Part shown: piece by piece, positions 59,981 to 64,000 of the stretch
Layout of the letters: each line of letters starts with the position of its first letter
Position numbering within the stretch: position 1 is the stretch's first letter
NCBI GenBank assembly: GCA_963759125.1
Contig: CAVWXN010000009.1
Location: forward strand, 248,001-312,000
Length of the DNA: 64,000 bases
Direction of reading: 5' to 3'
DNA from: JABDQA01 sp963759125
Lineage (GTDB): Bacteria > Desulfobacterota > Desulfobulbia > Desulfobulbales > Desulfocapsaceae
The notes under the pieces: generated by a model
Seen by the model: only the letters and a program-made list of their open reading frames with translations
Told to the model about the DNA's origin: nothing
The model's database searches: none
Position numbers and translations under genes: made by a program

Positions 59981-62155
59981 ATGAAAGCGACCGTCAGATC
60001 GAAACCGCAGCAGGCTACCTGGAAGATAAAAAATTTCAGCGAAGCCATCGATGATCCGATCGCCGATTGTTTGGTGATGCTTTCAAAAATATACGGCCAG
60101 CCCATTTCCAGAACTGCACTCAGAGCCGGACTGCCCCTGGAAAACAACCGGCTTTCAGTAAGCCTCACCTCGCGGGCGGCGGCTAGAGCCGGTCTGTCTT
60201 CAAGGGTGTTGGCCAGGCCGATCAAGCAGATGTCTACCCTGGAGCTGCCCTGCATCCTGCTGCTCACTCCCGACAAGGCCTGTATTCTAACCGATATTAA
60301 CTACCCCGATCAGACCCTGACCATTCTTCTGCCGGAAACCGGCATGGGCAAGCAGACGGTACCGATTGATGAGATGCAGAAGCGCTACAGCGGTTACGCC
60401 ATTTTCGTCCATCCGTCCTTTGACCGGGCAAGGGACACGTCACCCCTCGAACGTCCCAAGCATAAAAGCTGGTTCTGGGGCAAGATGCTCGACTCCTGGC
60501 GCATCTACCGGGATGTACTGGTGGCCTCCTTTCTCATCAACGTCATGGGGTTGGCAACACCCTTTTTCATCCTCAACGTCTATGACCGGGTCATCCCCAA
60601 CAACGCCTTCGAAACGCTTTGGGTTCTGGCCATAGGCATCGGTATCGTCTATCTTTTTTCTCTGTTGATGCAGAGCCTTCGTGGCTATTTCGTCGACCTT
60701 GCGGGACAGAAGGCAAGCCTCAATATGTCGGCCGAGCTGATCGAAAAGACACTCGGCATGAAGATGACCTCGAGACCGGAGTCGATCGGCTCATACTCCA
60801 ACAAAATCCAGCAGTTTGACTCAATACGTGATTTTATTACCTCGTTTTCTATTACCGCCATGGTGGACATGCCGTTTGTCTTTCTGGCGCTTTTCGTCAT
60901 CTGGTACCTGGCCGGTCCGATCGTCCTGGTGCACATCGTTGCCATCTGTTTCCTTATTCTCTACTCTCTTCTGATTCACCGACCTCTGAAAGAGGCAATA
61001 GAGCAGACCTATCAGGCCACTTCGAAGAAAAATGCCATCCTAGTGGAGGGACTCAACGGTCTGGAAAACCTGAAGATGCTCGGCGCCGAGAGCAAGGTTC
61101 AAAAGGACTGGGAAGACTCAATCTCACAGATTGCCCGGTGGGGTTCACGTTCCAGATTCCTCTCCACCTCAGTGAACCACATCGCCGCTTTTGTCCAGAA
61201 TGGTACTGTGGTGGCCGTGGTCATTGCCGGAGTATACGCCATCTCCGAAGGGTTCCTGACCCAGGGCGGACTTATCGCAGTTGTTATTCTGACTCGCCAG
61301 GCCATCGCTCCAATGACCCAGTTCGTCGGACTTATCGCCCGCTTCCACCGGGCCAGAACGGCCTACCAGACTCTGAAGAAAGTTATGGAGGTACCCGTCG
61401 AACGTCCGGCTGAGTCAAACTTTTTACACCGGGCTTCTATACATGGGTCGATAGAGTTCAAGAACGTATCGTTCAAATATCCAGACCAGAATGCCTATGC
61501 CTTGAAAGACGTCTCCTTTTCGATGAAGGCCGGAGAACACGTGGGGCTGATCGGTTCAATCGGTTCGGGCAAGTCCACCTTGGGCAAGATCCTGATGGGC
61601 CTCTATGAACCTGAAAATGGCATGGTCACCGTGGACGGCACCGATACCCGTCAGATCGACCCTAATGATCTTCGCTATTTTATGGGATGCGTCCCCCAGG
61701 ACATCACCCTGTTTCGCGGCTCGGTGAGGGAGAATATCATTATGGGTCATCCCGACGTCGAAGATGAAGCGATATTGCGGGCCGCTCAGTTATCAGGGGT
61801 TTCCGAGATTGTCAAGAAACACAGTGCCGGCTTCGATATGCCGGTTGGTGAACAGGGGCGAAGCCTCTCCGGAGGGCAGCGGCAGACAGTTGCCCTAGCC
61901 CGAGCGCTGCTCCATGACCCGCCTATTTTGATACTTGACGAACCGAGCAGCTCCATGGATGCCCGTACTGAAAAACGGCTCTGCAACCAGCTAAGCCGTA
62001 TTCTGGAAGGGAAGACACTGCTGCTGGTCACCCATAGAGCCTCGCTGCTTACCCTGGTAGACCGGGTTATCGTCCTTGATAACGGAACCCTCAGGGCCGA
62101 CGGACCTAAAGATAATATTCTTGAAGCAATTCAGAAAGGACAGCTGAATCTGTAG
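59981..62155 (+). CDS. lapB: Type I secretion ABC transporter of the adhesin
   Basis: This is a 724-residue protein. Residues 1-150 are a C39-like domain without peptidase activity (DPIADCLVMLSKIYGQPISR), which binds the substrate rather than cleaving it. About six helices follow (residues 170-440). The ATPase domain has LIGSIGSGKSTLGKILMG (Walker A), RSLSGGQRQTVALARALLHD (signature) and ILILDEPSSSMDARTEK (Walker B). It resembles LapB/RtxB-type exporters. It is co-transcribed with the HlyD-type adaptor, 18 bp downstream. Confidence 0.92.
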   Translation: MKATVRSKPQQATWKIKNFSEAIDDPIADCLVMLSKIYGQPISRTALRAGLPLENNRLSVSLTSRAAARAGLSSRVLARPIKQMSTLELPCILLLTPDKACILTDINYPDQTLTILLPETGMGKQTVPIDEMQKRYSGYAIFVHPSFDRARDTSPLERPKHKSWFWGKMLDSWRIYRDVLVASFLINVMGLATPFFILNVYDRVIPNNAFETLWVLAIGIGIVYLFSLLMQSLRGYFVDLAGQKASLNMSAELIEKTLGMKMTSRPESIGSYSNKIQQFDSIRDFITSFSITAMVDMPFVFLALFVIWYLAGPIVLVHIVAICFLILYSLLIHRPLKEAIEQTYQATSKKNAILVEGLNGLENLKMLGAESKVQKDWEDSISQIARWGSRSRFLSTSVNHIAAFVQNGTVVAVVIAGVYAISEGFLTQGGLIAVVILTRQAIAPMTQFVGLIARFHRARTAYQTLKKVMEVPVERPAESNFLHRASIHGSIEFKNVSFKYPDQNAYALKDVSFSMKAGEHVGLIGSIGSGKSTLGKILMGLYEPENGMVTVDGTDTRQIDPNDLRYFMGCVPQDITLFRGSVRENIIMGHPDVEDEAILRAAQLSGVSEIVKKHSAGFDMPVGEQGRSLSGGQRQTVALARALLHDPPILILDEPSSSMDARTEKRLCNQLSRILEGKTLLLVTHRASLLTLVDRVIVLDNGTLRADGPKDNILEAIQKGQLNL

Positions 62156-62173
62156 CTTCGATTGGGTAGTGTT

Positions 62174-63514
62174 GTGGCTAGAAAACTCAAAAAAAACAAT
62201 ATAAAACAGAAAGATATCGACCTGGTAACCGATATCCGCACCACCATCCTGGTAGAATCTCCCCGGGGCGGTCGGTCGGTTATCTGGCTGACCCTTATCC
62301 TGTTCGTCTGTGCCATCTGGTGGGCCTCGGTATCGGAGGTCGAAGAAGTTACCCGGGGAATGGGCAAGGTCGTTCCCTCGAGCCAGATTCAAATCGTTCA
62401 GAATCTCGAAGGCGGTATATTGGCAGAAACATATGTCAATATTGGCGATATAGTACAAAAAGATCAGCTCCTGATGCGGCTGGACGAAAAGCGTTTTTCC
62501 GCTCCTTTTCAGGAGTACCGCTACAAGTATCTAGCCCTGACCGCAAAAGCCGCCAGACTTATTGCCGAGACGGAAGGCATCGAAATGGTTCTGGCCAAGG
62601 AGGTGGAGGAAGAGAACCCCACCATTGCCGCGCGGGAATGGCAGCTCTACCACTCGCGCAAGGCCGAACTGCTTACAACCCTTGAAATCCTCGAAGAAAA
62701 AGTCAAACAGCGCCGACACGAAATCGCCGAACTCGAGGAAAAGCATACTGAGCTGACCAGGACCTATCAGCTGCTGAAGAAAGAGATCGAACTCACCGAG
62801 CCACTTGTTGGTGCAGGAGCCGTCTCAGAAGTTGAGATACTGCGGCTTAAAAGGGAGTCTTCGACCATGCTCGGTGAGATAGCGGCCACCAAGCTTGCCC
62901 TTCCGCGGGTAAAATCTCAACTCAATGAAGCCCTCAAGGAGATTCAGGAAGAGCAGCTGCAATATTCCAACAATGCCAAAAAAGAGCTCAACGAAGTACA
63001 GGCTGAACTGGATGCCCTGTCCGCCACCTCAGTGGCTCTGGCCGACCGGTTGGAGCGAACCTCTATCCGTTCCCCGGTCTACGGAACAGTAAAGCAGGTA
63101 CTGGTAAATACCGTCGGTGGAGTTATCCAGCCTGGAATGGATCTGATCGAAATCGTCCCTCTCGAAGACACACTGCTGGTCGAAGCACAGATCAAGCCTG
63201 CCGACATCGCCTTTCTACGCCCGGACCAGGAGGCGATGGTGAAATTTACCGCCTATGATTTCACCATCTACGGCGGGCTTGAGGCGGAGCTCGAATACAT
63301 AAGTGCCGATTCCGTAATAGATGAGAAGGGCAATGCCTTTTATCAGGTTCGAGTCAGGACAAATCAGAATTATCTGATGGGAAGAGACGGTAAGTTGCCG
63401 ATTATACCAGGCATGGTTGCCACCGTCGACATTTTGACCGGCAATAAAACGATTTTATCGTATCTGCTTAAGCCAGTATTGAAAGCCAAGCAGACCGCAC
63501 TGCGCGAAAGGTAA
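62174..63514 (+). CDS. lapC: HlyD-family membrane fusion protein of the exporter
   Basis: This is about 446 residues from a GTG at 62174; a TTG at 62162 would add four residues. One transmembrane helix (WLTLILFVCAIWWASVSEVE) is followed by a barrel-sandwich (GKVVPSSQIQIVQNLEGGIL), a long coiled coil (residues about 130-270), the second barrel half (SIRSPVYGTVKQVLVNTVGG) and a beta-barrel end. It bridges LapB to the TolC-type channel LapE. Confidence 0.9.
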   Translation: MARKLKKNNIKQKDIDLVTDIRTTILVESPRGGRSVIWLTLILFVCAIWWASVSEVEEVTRGMGKVVPSSQIQIVQNLEGGILAETYVNIGDIVQKDQLLMRLDEKRFSAPFQEYRYKYLALTAKAARLIAETEGIEMVLAKEVEEENPTIAAREWQLYHSRKAELLTTLEILEEKVKQRRHEIAELEEKHTELTRTYQLLKKEIELTEPLVGAGAVSEVEILRLKRESSTMLGEIAATKLALPRVKSQLNEALKEIQEEQLQYSNNAKKELNEVQAELDALSATSVALADRLERTSIRSPVYGTVKQVLVNTVGGVIQPGMDLIEIVPLEDTLLVEAQIKPADIAFLRPDQEAMVKFTAYDFTIYGGLEAELEYISADSVIDEKGNAFYQVRVRTNQNYLMGRDGKLPIIPGMVATVDILTGNKTILSYLLKPVLKAKQTALRER

Positions 63515-63527
63515 CCACTCAAATATT

Positions 63528-64000
63528 ATGGATATATTGCTTTTCAGCAAAAATGAGGCCGTGCTCAAGAGGTGGAGCGGCGGACTTGGAGAAAATAACC
63601 GCCATTTCGAGGCCACCACCCTGGAGGTTGCTTACCGGATTTTGAATAATAATGATATCTTTTTGACCCTGATACATCGGATCATGATAAACGAGCAGCA
63701 GATCACCGAGATGCTCTCTGCAAAACAGGGCAACAAGGTCTTCGTCTTGTCCGACCGTCCCAATAACGATGAAGGCATTACCTGTCTGAGGCTCGGCTGT
63801 GTCGGTTATGCCAATTCCTATATTGCCCAGCCCCGCCTCAGTCTAGCCATTCAGGCGGTGGCATCAGGGCTGATCTGGACGGGCTCCTCACTGATGCAGC
63901 ACCTGATTCAGTCCTCCACGGCCGGATCAACCAATCCAGGAGAAAACGGGACGACTCAGTCACCCCTGCTGGACCAATTGTCCAAGCGGGAGTATCAGGT
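63528..64000 (+). CDS. LuxR/CsgD-type transcriptional regulator, N-terminal part (cut by window edge)
   Basis: The ATG is at 63528; 157 codons are visible and the frame is open at the end. Residues 1-120 look like an atypical receiver domain (NKVFVLSDRPNNDEGITCLR; VGYANSYIAQPRLSLAIQAV). The visible end, LLDQLSKREYQV, is the first part of a LuxR-type helix-turn-helix. It lies 13 bp after lapC and likely regulates the lap genes. CsgD/VpsT-type regulators often bind c-di-GMP and control biofilm matrix genes. It is a candidate to bind the 23-base repeats at 54.6 kb. Confidence 0.75.
   Translation, partial: MDILLFSKNEAVLKRWSGGLGENNRHFEATTLEVAYRILNNNDIFLTLIHRIMINEQQITEMLSAKQGNKVFVLSDRPNNDEGITCLRLGCVGYANSYIAQPRLSLAIQAVASGLIWTGSSLMQHLIQSSTAGSTNPGENGTTQSPLLDQLSKREYQ

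Overview
This 64 kb window looks like a chromosomal segment of a Desulfobacterota (former Deltaproteobacteria) anaerobe, most plausibly of the Desulfobacterales/Desulfobulbales type. This rests on gene content: an Nqr-type pump joined to HydB/HoxF-like Fe-S flavoproteins, a selenocysteine tRNA, TRAP transporters, CoA-transferase and beta-oxidation genes, a c-di-GMP riboswitch candidate and a Lap adhesin system. The assignment is inference from content and not a phylogenetic result.

Layout. 1-4.6 kb: 3' end of pspC, a PilZ protein, then a reversible-acetylation cluster (acetyl-CoA hydrolase/transferase fused to a GNAT domain, AcuC-like deacetylase, AcuB-like CBS-ACT protein). 4.7-25 kb: a catabolic island with an IlvD/Edd dehydratase, hydroxyacid dehydrogenase, LigI-type amidohydrolase, SDRs, a TRAP transporter, a GH88-like hydrolase and short-chain acyl-CoA genes under a FadR-type regulator. 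Four of its genes are interrupted by five single-base indels, a fifth is a truncated dapA-family stub, and two families of structured intergenic repeats are confined to this island. 24.9-25.5 kb: an exported protein with a twin-arginine-like leader.

26.3-34.2 kb: the most striking locus. Five genes are clear NqrA-E homologues, but NqrA keeps two complete RnfC-type 4Fe-4S motifs. NqrF is reduced to its membrane anchor and 2Fe-2S domain and is fused to a NuoE/HydC-like domain in place of the FAD/NADH domain. HydB/HoxF-like and HoxU/HydA-N-like genes follow. The sequence implies a Na+ pump fed by a HydBC/HoxEFU-type, possibly bifurcating, NADH module.

34.4-37 kb: a c-di-GMP-I riboswitch-like element, small genes (one with an in-frame UAG), selC and a DUF309 gene. 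37-44.7 kb: an atypical transketolase, the 5-oxoprolinase genes pxpABC, and a divergent TRAP transporter that probably imports the substrate. 45-48.3 kb: an OlsF-like two-domain acyltransferase and a PIN-PhoH ATPase.

48.4-64 kb: a complete c-di-GMP-controlled Lap biofilm system: a stand-alone mini retention-module protein, a 1773-residue RTX adhesin with two VWA domains, a TolC-type LapE, the protease LapG, the receptor LapD, the LapB and LapC exporter parts, and the 5' part of a LuxR/CsgD-type regulator. When c-di-GMP is high, LapD should hold LapG and keep the adhesin on the surface; when it falls, LapG should cut at the TAAG site. The 34.5 kb riboswitch suggests c-di-GMP also controls other genes here.
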